A DNA stretch of 64,000 bases, taken from NCBI GenBank assembly GCA_920105625.2, contig OV050031.1:95609676-95673675 (forward strand), given 5' to 3'. Source of the stretch: Clusia tigrina. Its lineage: Eukaryota > Arthropoda > Insecta > Diptera > Clusiidae. Shown piece by piece: positions 1-11,742 of this stretch (position 1 is its first letter; the number at the start of each line of letters is the position of its first letter). The notes under the pieces are model-generated. The model ran no database searches. It was not told the origin of the DNA and saw nothing but the letters and a program-made list of their open reading frames with translations. Both the position numbers and the translations under genes were made by a program.

Positions 1-196
1 TGTCAATTTAAGCTATCGCTCAAAGCTATGCTACCCTTGAGACCCAAATCAAAAACTGATAAAACTTCAAATGGCCCTAACTTCTATACGGTACGTCCTA
101 CACCTATCAAAGTATGCAACATACAAATGCTTGTAACTTTTTACTGGAGCGTCATAAAACCTTGAAATTTTGTAGCAATAAAGTACTCGAGCCTCT
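1..196 (+). repeat. Reference monomer used for numbering (type T1)
   Basis: Unit positions in this annotation count from the first base of the window. Landmarks of the generic unit are: the variable triplet at 16-18 inside CTATCGCTC; a GCTAT short repeat at 12-16 and 25-29; the diagnostic CTTGAG/CTTAAG/CTTGAA block at 36-41; the variable AAATCAAACACTG region at 46-58; ATGGCCCTAAC at 71-81; the ACGGTACGTCC block at 88-98; a 14-bp dyad TACAA-ATGC-TTGTA at 122-135; the variable TTTTTACTGG stretch at 138-147; an AATAAA hexamer at 177-182; and overlapping ScaI and XhoI sites (AGTACTCGAG) at 182-191. This unit is T1-like because it has AAAAACTG and AGTATGC. It also carries the GAGACCC variant and a private TGTAGC change. 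Confidence 0.95.
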
Positions 197-2108
197 TGTC
201 AATTTAAGCTATTGCTCAAAGCTATGCTACCCTTGAATCCCAAATAAAACGCTGATAAAACTTCAATTGGCCCTAAATTCTATACGGTACGTCCTACACC
301 TATCAATGTTTGCAACATACAAATGCTTGTAACTTTTTACTGGAGCGTCATAAAACCTTGAAATTTTCTTACAATAAAGTACTCGAGCCTCTTGTCAATT
401 TAAGCTATTGCTCAAAGCTATGCTACCCTTAAGTCCCAAATCAAACACTGATAAAACTTCAAATGGCCCTAACTTCTATACGGCACGTCCTACACCTATC
501 AAAGTTTGCAACATACAAATGCTTGTAACTTTCCACTGGAGCGTCATAAAACCTTGAAATTTTGTAACAATAAAGAACTCGAGCCTCTTGTCAATTTAAG
601 CTATCGCTCAAAGCTATGCTACCCTTGAGTCCCAAATCAAAAACTGATAAAACTTCAAATGGCCCTAACTTCTATACGGTACGTCCTACACCTATCAAAG
701 TTTGCAACATACAAATGCTTGTCACTTTTTACTGGAGCGTCATAAAACCTTGAAATTTTGTAACAATAAAGTACTCGAGCCTCTTGTCAATTTAAGCTAT
801 TGCTCAAAGCTATGCTACCCTTGAATCCCAAATAAAACGCTGATAAAACTTCAAATGGCCCTAAATTTTATACGGTACGTCCTACACCTATCAATGTTTG
901 CAACATACAAATGCTTGTAACTTTTTACTGGAGCGTCATAAAACCTTGAAATTTTGTAACAATAAAGTACTCGAGCCTCTTGTCAATTTAAGCTATCGCT
1001 CAAAGCTATGCTACCCTTGAGTCCCAAATCAAACACTGATAAAACTTCAAATGGCCCTAACTTCTATACGGTACGTCCTACACCTATCAAAGTTTGCAAC
1101 ATACAAATGCTTGTAACTTTTCACTGGAGCGTCATAAAACCTTGAAATTTTGTAACAATAAAGTACTCGAGCCTCTTGTCAATTTAAGCTAACGCTCAAA
1201 GCTATGCTACCTTTGAGTCCCAAATCAAACACTGATAAAACTTCAAATGGCCCTAACTTCTATTCGGTACGTCCTACACCTATCAAAGTTTGCAACATAC
1301 AAATGCTTGTAACTTTTTACTGGAGCGTCATAAAACCTTGAAATTTTGTAACAATAAAGTACTCGAGCCTCTTGTCAATTTAAGCTATCGCTCAAAGCTA
1401 TGCTACCCTTAAGACCCAAATCAAACACTGATAAAAATTCAAATGGCCCTAAATTCTATATGGTACGTCGTACACCAATCAAAGTTTGCAACATACAAAT
1501 GCTTGTAACTTTTTACTGGAGCGTCATAAAACCTTGAAATTTTGTAACAATAAAGTACTCGAGCCTCTTGTCCATTTAAGCTATTGTTCGAAGCTATGCT
1601 ACCCTTGAATCCCAAATAAAACACTGATAAAACTTCAAATGGCCCTAAATTCTATACAGTACGTCCTACACCTATCAAAGTTTGCAACATACAAATGCTT
1701 GTAACTTTTTACTGGAGCGTCATAAAACCTTGAAATTTTGTAACAATAAAGAACTCGAGCCTCCTGTCAATTTAAGCTATTGCTCAAAGCTATGCTACCC
1801 TTGAATCCCAAATAAAACGCTGATAAAACTTCAAATGGCCCTAAATTCTATACGGTACGTTCTACACCTATCAATGTTTACAACATACAAATGCTTGTAA
1901 CTTTTTACTGGAGCGTCATAAAACCTTGAAATTTTCTAACAATAAAGTACTCGAGCCTCTTGTCAATTTAAGCTATCGCTCAAAGCTATGCTACCCTTGA
2001 GTCCCAAATCAAACACTGATAAAACTTCAAATGGCCCTAACTTCTATACGGTACGTCCTACACCTATCAAAGTTTGCAACATATAAATGCTTGTAACTTT
2101 TTACTTGA
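1..2108. repeat. Left satellite segment, mixed type order
   Basis: Monomers start at 1, 197, 393, 589, 785, 981, 1,177, 1,373, 1,569, 1,765 and 1,961. By their linked variants they read T1, T2, T3, T1, T2, T8-like, T5, T6, T7, T2, T8. This is the ancestral type order with a second T1-T2 start inserted after T3. No private recent duplication inside this stretch stands out. T1-T2-T3 at 1-588 resembles the T1-T2-T3 at 5,269-5,855, including CTTAC in place of GTAAC near the end of T2. Confidence 0.8.
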
Positions 2109-3284
2109 GCGTCATAAAACCTTGAAACTTTGTATCAATAAAGTACTCGAGCCTCTTGTCAATTTAAGCTATCGCTCAAAGCTGTGCTACCCTTAAGTCC
2201 CAAATCAAACACTGATAAAACTTCAAATGGCCCTAACTTCTGTACGGTACGTCCTACACCTATCAAAGTTTGCAACATACAAATGCTTGTAACTTTTTAT
2301 TGGAGCGTCATAAAACCTTGAAATTTTGTAACAATAAAGTACTCGAGCCTCTTATCAATTTAAGCTATTGCTCAAAGCTATGCTACCCTTAAGTCCCAAA
2401 TCAAACACTGATAAAACTTCAAATGGCCTTAACTTCTATACGGCACGTCCTACACATATCAAAGTTTGCAACATACAAATGCTTGTAACTTTTCACTGGA
2501 GCGTCATAAAACCTTGAAATTTTGTAACAATAAAGTACTCGAGCCTCTTGTCAATTTAAGCTATAGCTCAAAGCTATGCTACCCTTGAGTCCCAAATCAA
2601 ACACTGATAAAACTTCAAATGGCCTCAATTCTATACGGTACGTCCTACACCTATCAATGTTTGCAACATACAAATGCTTGTAACTTTTTACTGGAGCGTC
2701 ATAAAACCTTGAAATTTTGTAACAATAAAGTACTCGAGCCTCTTGTCAATTTAAGCTATCGCTCAAAGCTATGCTACCCTTGAATCCCTAATAAAACACT
2801 AATAAAACTTCAAATGGCCCTAACTTCTATACGGTACGTCCTACACCTATCAATGTTTGCAACATACAAATGCTTGTAACTTTTTACTGGAGCGTCATAA
2901 AACCTTGAAATTTTGTAACAATAAAGTACTCGAGCCTCTTGTCAATTTAAGCTATCGCTCAAAGCTATGCTACCCTTGAGTCCCAAATCAAACACTGATA
3001 TAACTTCAAATGGCCCTAACTTCTATACGGTACGTCCTACACCTATCAAAGTTTGCAACATACAAATGCTTGTAACTTTTCACTGGAGCGTCATAAAACC
3101 TTGAAATTTTGTAACAATAAAGTACTCGAGCCTCTTGTCAATTTAAGCTATAGCTCAAAGCTATGCTACCCTTGAGTCCCAAATCAAACACGGATAAAAC
3201 TTCAAATGGCCCTAACTTCTATACGGTACGTCCTACACCTATCAAAGTTTGCAACATACAAATGCTTGTAACTTTTTACTGGAG
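2109..3284. repeat. 1,176-bp (6-monomer) unit, copy 1
   Basis: Six monomers re-occur immediately downstream at an offset of exactly 1,176. Shared private markers are GCTGTGCTAC at 2,181 and 3,357, CTGTACGG in the next block, CTTATCAATTT, an ACACATATC change, and the one-base-short GGCCTCAATT at 2,621 and 3,797. The type order is T8/T9, T3-variant, T4/T2-like and so on. The boundary is approximate because flanking monomers are also similar. Confidence 0.85.
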
Positions 3285-4021
3285 CGTCATAAAACCTTGA
3301 AACTTTGTAACAATAAAGTACTCGAGCCTCTTGTCAATTTAAGCTATCGCTCAAAGCTGTGCTACCCTTAAGTCCCAAATCAAACACTGATAAAACTTCA
3401 AATGGCCCTAACTTCTGTACGGTACGTCCTACACCTATCAAAGTTTGCAACATACAAATGCTTGTAACTTTTTATTGGAGCGTCATAAAACCTTGAAATT
3501 TTGTAACAATAAAGTACTCGAGACTCTTATCAATTTAAGCTATTGCTCAAAGCTATGCTACCCTTAAGTCCCAAATCAAACACTGATAAAACTTCAAATG
3601 GCCTTAACTTCTATACGGCACGTCCTACACATATCAAAGTTTGCAACATACAAATGCTTGTAACTTTTCACTGGAGCGTCATAAAACCTTGAAATTTTGT
3701 AACAATAAAGTACTCGAGCCTCTTGTCAATTTAAGCTATAGCTCAAAGCTATGCTACCCTTGAGTCCCAAATCAAACACTGATAAAACTTCAAATGGCCT
3801 CAATTCTATACGGTACGTCCTACACCTATCAATGTTTGCAACATACAAATGCTTGTAACTTTTTACTGGAGCGTCATAAAACCTTGAAATTTTGTAACAA
3901 TAAAGTACTCGAGCCTCTTGTCAATTTAAGCTATCGCTCAAAGCTTTGCTACCCTTGAATCCCTAATAAAACACTAATAAAACTTCAAATGGCCCTAACT
4001 TCTATACGGTACGTCCTACAC
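3285..4021. repeat. 1,176-bp (6-monomer) unit, truncated copy 2
   Basis: This second copy matches copy 1 for about 737 bp and stops where a 22-bp deletion monomer begins at 4,021. Only scattered substitutions separate the copies, for example CGAGACTC at 3,519 and GCTTTGCTAC at 3,943. That closeness marks a fairly recent duplication. Confidence 0.82.
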
Positions 4022-4092
4022 CTTGCTTGTAACTTTTTACTGGAGCGTCATAAAACCATGAAATTTTGTAACACTAAAGCACTCGAGCCGCT
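3919..4092. repeat. 174-bp monomer, 22-bp deletion (first occurrence)
   Basis: CTACACC joins directly to TTGCTTGTAAC at 4,021-4,023, dropping 22 bases of unit positions about 106-127. The following sequence (TTTTTACTGG, ACCATGAAATT, CACTAAAGCACTCGAGCCG) differs from that after the other five copies of this deletion. This copy therefore has a different history or was moved by conversion. Confidence 0.88.
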
Positions 4093-4124
4093 TGTCAATT
4101 TAAGCTATCGCTCAAAGCTATGCT

Positions 4125-4862
4125 ACCCTTAAGTCCCAAATCAAACACTGATAAAACTTCAAATGGCCCTAACTTCTATACGGCACGTCCTACACCTATC
4201 AAAGTTTGCAACATACAAATGCTTGTAACTTTCCACTGGAGCGTCATAAAACCTTGAAATTTTGTAACAATAAAGTACTCGAGCCTCTTGTCAATTTAAG
4301 CTATAGCTCAAAGCTATGCTACCCTCGAGTCCCAAATCAAACACTGATAAAACTTCAAATGGCCCTAACTTCTATACGGTACGTCCTACACCTATCAAAG
4401 TTTGCAACATACAAATGCTTGTAACTTTTTACTTTAGCGTAATAAAACCTTGAAATTTTGTAACAATAAAGTACTCGAGCCTCTTGTCAATTTAAGCTAA
4501 CGCTCAAAGCTATGCTACCCTTGAGTCCCAAATCAAACACTGATAAAACTTCAAATAGCCCTAACTTCTATACGGTACGTCCTACACCTATCAAAGTTTG
4601 CAACATACAAATGCTTGTAACTTTTTACTGGAGCGTCATAAAACCTTGAAATTTTGTAACAATAAAGTACTCGAGCCTCTTGTCAATTTAAGCTATCGCT
4701 CAAAGCTATGCTACCCTTAAGTCCCAAATCAAACACTTATAAAAATTCAAATGGCCCTAAATTCTATATGGTACGTCCTACACCAATCAAAGTTTGCAAC
4801 ATACAAATGCTTGTAACTTTTTACTGGAGCGTCATAAAACCTTGAAATTTTGTAACAATAAA
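4125..4862. repeat. 1,567-bp-spaced duplicate, copy 1
   Basis: This stretch of about 740 bp recurs at 5,692-6,429. Shared markers are GGCACGTCC with TTTCCACTGG, the extra XhoI site in ACCCTCGAGTCCC, GCGTAATAAAA, TAACGCTC with AAATAGCCC, and the rare CACTTATAAAAATTC at 4,735 and 6,302. The spacing is eight monomers minus one base, explained by the one-base loss in CCTACACTATC near 5,573. Confidence 0.83.
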
Positions 4863-5691
4863 GAACTCGAGCCTCTTGTCAATTTAAGCTATCGCTCAAA
4901 GCTATGCTACCCTTGAGTCCCAAATCAAAAACTGATAAAACTTCAAATGGCCCTAACTTCTATACGGTACGTCCTACACCTATCAAAGTATGCAACATAC
5001 AAATGCTTGTAACTTTTTACTGGAGCGTCATAAAACCTTGAAATTTTGTAACAATAAAGTACTCGAGCCGCTTGTCAATTTAAGCTATCGCTCAAAGCTA
5101 TGCTACCCTTGAATCCCAAATAAAACACTGATAAAACTTCAAATGTCCCTAAATTCTATACGGTACGTCCTACTCCTATCAAAGTTTGCAACATACAAAT
5201 GCTTGTAACTTTGCACTGGAGCGTCATAAAACCTTGAAATTTTGTAACAATAAAGAACTCGAGCCTCTTGTCAATTTAAGCTATCGCTGAAAGCTATGCT
5301 ACCCTTGAGACCCAAATCAAAAACTGATAAAACTTCAAATGGCCCTAACTTCTATACGGTACGTCCTACACATATCAAAGTATGCAACATACAAATGCTT
5401 GTAACTTTTTACTGGAGCGTCATAAAACCTTGAAATTTTGTAACAATAAAGAACTCGAGCCTCTTGTCAATTTAAGCAATTGCTCAAAGCTATGCTACCC
5501 TTGAATCCCAAATAAAACGCTGATAAAACTTCAAATGGCCCTAACTTCTATACGGTACGTCCTACACTATCAATGTTTGCAACATACAAATGCTTGTAAC
5601 TTTTTACTGGAGCGTCATAAAACCTTGAAATTTTCTTACAATAAAGTACTCGAGCCTCTTGTCAATTTAAGCTATTGCTCAAAGCTATGCT
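4863..5691. repeat. Satellite segment between duplicates
   Basis: It holds monomers starting at 4,877 (T1), 5,073 (T7-like), 5,269 (T1) and 5,465 (T2). The T2 unit carries ATTTTCTTAC and has lost one base near 5,573. Nothing here is unrelated to the satellite. Confidence 0.8.
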
Positions 5692-6640
5692 ACTCTTAAG
5701 TCCCAAATCAAACACTGATAAAACTTCAAATGGCCCTAACTTCTATACGGCACGTCCTACACCTATCAAAGTTTGCAACATACAAATGCTTGTAACTTTC
5801 CACTGGAGCGTCATAAAACCTTGAAATTTTGTAACAATAAAGTACTCGAGCCTCTTGTCAATTTAAGCTATAGCTCAAAGCTATGCTACCCTCGAGTCCC
5901 AAATCAAACACTGATAAAACTTCAAATGGCCCTAACTTCTATACGGTACGTCCTACACCTATCAAAGTTTGCAACATACAAATGCTTGTAACTTTTTACT
6001 GGAGCGTAATAAAATCTTGAAATTTTGTAACAATAAAGTACTCGAGCCTCTTGTCAATTTAAGCTAACGCTCAAAGCTATGCTACCCTTGAGTCCCAAAT
6101 CAAACACTGATAAAACTTCAAATAGCCCTAACTTCTATACGGTACGTCCTACACCTATCAAAGTTTGCAACATACAAATGCTTGTAACTTTTTACTGGAG
6201 CGTCATAAAACCTTGAAATTTTGTAACAATAAAGTACTCGAGCCTCTTGTCAATTTAAGCTATCGCTCAAAGCTATGCTACCCTTAAGTCCCAAATCAAA
6301 CACTTATAAAAATTCAAATGGCCCTAAATTCTATATGGTACGTCCTACACCAATCAAAGTTTGCAACATACAAATGCTTGTAACTTTTTACTGGAGCGTC
6401 ATAAAACCTTGAAATTTTGTAACAATAAAGTACTCGAGCCTCTTGTCAATTTAAGCTTTTGTTCAAAGCTATGCTACCCTTGAATCCCAAATAAAACACT
6501 GATAAAACTTCAAATGGCCCTAAATTATATACGGTACGTCCTACACCTATCAAAGTTTGCAACATACAAATGCTTGTAACTTTGCACTGGAGCGTCATAA
6601 AACCTTGAAATTTTTGTAACAATAAAGAACTCGAGCCTCT
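5269..6640. repeat. Seven-monomer higher-order repeat T1-T7 (1,372 bp)
   Basis: Seven successive monomers (5,269, 5,465, 5,660, 5,856, 6,052, 6,248, 6,444) carry the diagnostic variants of T1 through T7 in order. The next unit at 6,641 is T1 again. The same order appears at 17,499-18,857 and 28,609-29,980. A one-base loss near 5,573 and a one-base gain near 6,611 cancel, so the total is exactly 7 x 196. The first T7 triplet is aberrant (CTTTTGTTC). Confidence 0.85.
5692..6429. repeat. 1,567-bp-spaced duplicate, copy 2
   Basis: This partner of 4,125-4,862 shares the same private markers. It differs by a few substitutions, such as AAATCTTG for AACCTTG near 6,013, and diverges where copy 1 reads GAACTCGAG and this copy reads GTACTCGAG. 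It lies inside the T1-T7 block at 5,269-6,640. Confidence 0.83.
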
Positions 6641-7084
6641 TGTCAATTTAAGCTATCGCTCAAAGCTATGCTACCCTTGAGTCCCAAATCAAAAACTGAT
6701 AAAACTTCAAATGGCCCTAACTTCTATACGGTACGTCCTACACCTATCAAAGTATGCAACATACAAATGCTTGTAACTTTTTACTGGAGCGTCATAAAAC
6801 CTTGAAATTTTGTAACAATAAAGTACTCGAGCCTCTTGTCAATTTAAGCTATTGCTCAAAGCTATGCTACCCTTGAATCCCAAATAAAACACTGATAAAA
6901 CTTCAAATGGCCCTAAATTCTATACAGTACGTCCTACACCTATCAAAGTTTGCAACATACAAATGCTTGTAACTTTTTACTGGAGCGTCATAAAACCTCG
7001 AAATTTTGTAACAATAAAGTACTCGAGCCTCTTGTCAATTTAAGCTATTGTTCAGAGCTATGCTACCTTTGAATCCCAAAAAAA
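6430..7084. repeat. Satellite segment before the 12-monomer repeats
   Basis: It holds the end of T7 (unit 6,444), T1 at 6,641, a T2/T7-like unit at 6,837 with CAGTACG, and the start of a T7-like unit at 7,033. It carries private changes such as TTCAGAGC near 7,051 and a run AAAAAAACAC near 7,079. No non-satellite sequence is seen. Confidence 0.78.
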
Positions 7085-9413
7085 ACACTAATAAAACTTC
7101 AAATGGCCCTAAATTCTATACGGTACGTCCTACACCTATCAAAGTTTGCAACATACAAATGTTTGTAACTTTGCACTGAAGCGTCATAAAACCTTGAAAT
7201 TTTGTAACAATAAAGAACTCGAGCCTCTTGTCAATTTAAGCTAACGCTCAAAGCTATGCTACCCTTGAGTCCCAAATCAAACACTGATACAACTTCAAAT
7301 GGCCCTAACTTCTATACGGTACGTCCTACACCTTGCTTGTAACTTTGCACTGGAGCGTCATAAAACCTTGAAATTTTGTAACAATAAAGAACTCGAGTCT
7401 CTTGTCAATTTAAGCTATCGCTCAAAGCTATGCTACCCTTGAGTCCCAAATCAAAAGTGATAAAACTTCAAATGGCCTAAACTTCTATACGGTACGTCCT
7501 ACACCTATCAAAGTTTGCAGCATACAAATGCTTGTAACTTTTTACTGGAGCGCCATAAAACCTTGAAATTTTGTAACAATAAAGTACTCGAGCCTCTTGT
7601 CAATTTAAGCTATTGCTCAAAGCTGTGCTACCCTTGATTCCCAAATCAAACACTGATAAAACTTCAAATGGCCCTAACTTCTATACGGTACGTCCTACAC
7701 GTATCAAAGTTTGCAACATATAAATGCTTGTAACTTTTTACTGGAGCGTCATAAAACCATGAAATTTTGTAACACTAAAGCACTCGAGCCGCTTGTCAAT
7801 TTAAGCTATCGCTCAAAGCTATGCTACCCTTGAATCCCAAATAAAACACTGATAAAACTTCAAATGGCCCTAAATTCTATACGGTACGTCCTACACCTAT
7901 CAAAGTTTGCAGCATACAAATGCTTGTAACTTTGCACTGGAGCGTCATAAAACCTTGAAATTTTGTAACAATAAAGAACTCGAGCCTCTTGTCAATTTAA
8001 GCTATCGCTCAAAGCTATGCTACCCTTGAGACCCAAATCAAAAACTGATAAAACTTCAAATGGCCCTAACTTCTATACGGTACGTCCTACACCTATCAAA
8101 GTATGCAACATACAAATGCTTGTAACTTTTTACTGGAGCGTCATAAAACCTTGAAATTTTGTAACAATAAAGTACTCGAGCCTCTTGTCAATTTAAGCTA
8201 TTGCTCAAAGCTATGCTACCCTTGAATCCCAAATAAAACGCTGATAAAATTTCAAATGGCCCTAAATTCTATACGGTACGTCCTACACCTATCAATGTTT
8301 GCAACATACAAATGCTTGTAACTTTTTACTGGAGCGTCATAAAACCTTGAAATTTTCTTACAATAAAGTACTCGAGCCTCTTGTCAATTTAAGCTATTGC
8401 TCAAAGCTATGCTACCCTTAAGTCCCAAATCAAACACTGATAAAACTTCAAATTGCCCTAACTTCTATACGGTACGTCCTACACCTATCAAAGTTTGCAA
8501 CATACAAATGCTTGCAACTTTTTACTGGAGCGTAATAAAACCTTGAAATTTTGTAACAATAAAGTACTCGAGCCTCTTGTCAATTTAAGCTATTGCTCAA
8601 AGCTATGCTACCCTTAAGTCCCAAATCAAACACTGATATAACTTCAAATAGCCCTAACTTCTATACGGTACGTCCTACACCTATCAAAGTTTGCAACATA
8701 CAAATGCTTGTAACTTTTTACTGGAGCGTAATAAAACCTTGAAATTTTGTAACAATAAAGTACTCGAGCCTCTTGTCAATTTAAGCTAACGCTCAAAGCT
8801 ATGCTACCCTTGAGTCCCAAATCAAACACTGATAAAACTTCAAATGCCCCTAAGTTCTATACAGTACGTCCTACACCTATCAAAGTTTGCAACATACAAA
8901 TGCTTGTAACTTTCCACTGGAGCGTCATAAAACCTTGAAATTTTGTAACAATAAAGTACTCGAGCCTCTTGTCAATTTAAGCTATAGCTCAAAGCTATGC
9001 TACCCTCGAGTCCCAAATCAAACACTGATAAAACTTCAAATGGCCCTAACTTCTATACGGTACGTCCTACACCTATCAAAGTTTGCAACATACAAATGCT
9101 TGTAACTTTTTACTGGAGCGTAATAAAACCTTGAAATTTTGTAACAATAAAGTACTCGAGCCTCTTGTCAATTTAAGCTAACGCTCAAAGCTATGCTACC
9201 CTTGAGTCCCAAATCAAACACTGATAAAACTTCAAATAGCCCTAACTTCTATACGGTACGTCCTACACCTATCAAAGTTTGCAACATACAAATGCTTGTA
9301 ACTTTTTACTGGAGCGTCATAAAACCTTGAAATTTTGTAACAATAAAGTACTCGAGCCTCTTGTCAATTTAAGCTATCGCTCAAAGCTATGCTACCCTTA
9401 AGTCCCAAATCAA
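7085..9413. repeat. 2,329-bp (12-monomer) higher-order repeat, copy 1
   Basis: Twelve monomers recur at an offset of 2,329, which is 12 x 196 minus 23. The 23 missing bases are a 22-bp deletion monomer (junction near 7,333) and a one-base loss in CAAAAGTGAT at 7,452. Other shared private markers are CACTAATAAAAC, AATGTTTGTAAC with GCACTGAAGC, GAGTCTCTTG, GCGCCATAAAA, TGCAGCATAC, ACCATGAAATT with CACTAAAGCACTCGAGCCG, and AATGCCCCTAAG. Confidence 0.9.
7229..7402. repeat. 174-bp monomer, 22-bp deletion (marker of the 12-monomer repeat)
   Basis: This has the same breakpoint as at 4,023, here in a T5-like unit followed by TTTGCACTGG and GAACTCGAGTCTC. Identical junctions occur at 9,662, 11,991, 15,692 and 20,138 in the same context. 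They trace the spread of this unit through the 2,329-bp and 4,446-bp duplications. Confidence 0.9.
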
Positions 9414-11742
9414 ACACTAATAAAACTTCAAATGGCCCTAAATTCTATACGGTACGTCCTACACCTATCAAAGTTTGCAACATACAAATGTTTGTAACTT
9501 TGCACTGAAGCGTCATAAAACCTTGAAATTTTGTAACAATAAAGAACTCGAGCCTCTTGTCAATTTAAGCTAACGCTCAAAGCTATGCTACCCTTGAGTC
9601 CCAAATCAAACACTGATACAACTTCAAATGGCCCTAACTTCTATACGGTACGTCCTACACCTTGCTTGTAACTTTGCACTGGAGCGTCATAAAACCTTGA
9701 AATTTTGTAACAATAAAGAACTCGAGTCTCTTGTCAATTTAAGCTATCGCTCAAAGCTATGCTACCCTTGAGTCCCAAATCAAAAGTGATAAAACTTCAA
9801 ATGGCCTAAACTTCTATACGGTACGTCCTACACCTATCAAAGTTTGCAGCATACAAATGCTTGTAACTTTTTACTGGAGCGCCATAAAACCTTGAAATTT
9901 TGTAACAATAAAGTACTCGAGCCTCTTGTCAATTTAAGCTATTGCTCAAAGCTGTGCTACCCTTGAGTCCCAAATCAAACACTGATAAAACTTCAAATGG
10001 CCCTAACTTCTATACGGTACGTCCTACACGTATCAAAGTTTGCAACATATAAATGCTTGTAACTTTTTACTGGAGCGTCATAAAACCATGAAATTTTGTA
10101 ACACTAAAGCACTCGAGCCGCTTGTCAATTTAAGCTATCGCTCAAAGCTATGCTACCCTTGAATCCCAAATAAAACACTGATAAAACTTCAAATGGCCCT
10201 AAATTCTATACGGTACGTCCTACACCTATCAAAGTTTGCAGCATACAAATGCTTGTAACTTTGCACTGGAGCGTTATAAAACCTTGAAATTTTGTAACAA
10301 TAAAGAACTCGAGCCTCTTGTCAATTTAAGCTATCGCTCAAAGCTATGCTACCCTTGAGACCCAAATCAAAAACTGATAAAACTTCAAATGGCCCTAACT
10401 TCTATACGGTACGTCCTACACCTATCAAAGTATGCAACATACAAATGCTTGTAACTTTTTACTGGAGCGTCATAAAACCTTGAAATTTTGTAACAATAAA
10501 GTACTCGAGCCTCTTGTCAATTTAAGCTATTGCTCAAAGCTATGCTACCCTTGAATCCCAAATAAAACGCTGATAAAATTTCAAATGGCCCTAAATTCTA
10601 TACGGTACGTCCTACACCTATCAATGTTTGCAACATACAAATGCTTGTAACTTTTTACTGGAGCGTCATAAAACCTTGAAATTTTCTTACAATAAAGTAC
10701 TCGAGCCTCTTGTCAATTTAAGCTATTGCTCAAAGCTATGCTACCCTTAAGTCCCAAATCAAACACTGATAAAACTTCAAATTGCCCTAACTTCTATACG
10801 GTACGTCCTACACCTATCAAAGTTTGCAACATACAAATGCTTGCAACTTTTTACTGGAGCGTAATAAAACCTTGAAATTTTGTAACAATAAAGTACTCGA
10901 GCCTCTTGTCAATTTAAGCTATTGCTCAAAGCTATGCTACCCTTAAGTCCCAAATCAAACACTGATATAACTTCAAATAGCCCTAACTTCTATACGGTAC
11001 GTCCTACACCTATCAAAGTTTGCAACATACAAATGCTTGTAACTTTTTACTGGAGCGTAATAAAACCTTGAAATTTTGTAACAATAAAGTACTCGAGCCT
11101 CTTGTCAATTTAAGCTAACGCTCAAAGCTATGCTACCCTTGAGTCCCAAATCAAACACTGATAAAACTTCAAATGCCCCTAAGTTCTATACAGTACGTCC
11201 TACACCTATCAAAGTTTGCAACATACAAATGCTTGTAACTTTCCACTGGAGCGTCATAAAACCTTGAAATTTTGTAACAATAAAGTACTCGAGCCTCTTG
11301 TCAATTTAAGCTATAGCTCAAAGCTATGCTACCCTCGAGTCCCAAATCAAACACTGATAAAACTTCAAATGGCCCTAACTTCTATACGGTACGTCCTACA
11401 CCTATCAAAGTTTGCAACATACAAATGCTTGTAACTTTTTACTGGAGCGTAATAAAACCTTGAAATTTTGTAACAATAAAGTACTCGAGCCTCTTGTCAA
11501 TTTAAGCTAACGCTCAAAGCTATGCTACCCTTGAGTCCCAAATCAAACACTGATAAAACTTCAAATAGCCCTAACTTCTATACGGTACGTCCTACACCTA
11601 TCAAAGTTTGCAACATACAAATGCTTGTAACTTTTTACTGGAGCGTCATAAAACCTTGAAATTTTGTAACAATAAAGTACTCGAGCCTCTTGTCAATTTA
11701 AGCTATCGCTCAAAGCTATGCTACCCTTAAGTCCCAAATCAA
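9414..11742. repeat. 2,329-bp (12-monomer) higher-order repeat, copy 2
   Basis: This adjoins copy 1 directly and carries every private marker at +2,329: the 22-bp deletion junction at 9,662, CAAAAGTGAT at 9,781, and the ACCATGAAATT unit near 10,087. Only a few substitutions separate the copies, for example GCGTTATAAAA near 10,272. That indicates a recent tandem duplication. Confidence 0.9.

Noticed and set aside
4206..4424. A 72-codon open frame starting MQHTNACNF on the + strand, repeated at 5,773, 8,887, 11,216, 13,937, 14,525, 16,632 and 21,078
   Set aside because: It is the satellite read through slightly more than one monomer in T3-T4 pairs. The monomer length (65 codons plus one base) shifts frame at each unit, no start context or domain is seen, and copies appear only because the DNA was duplicated.
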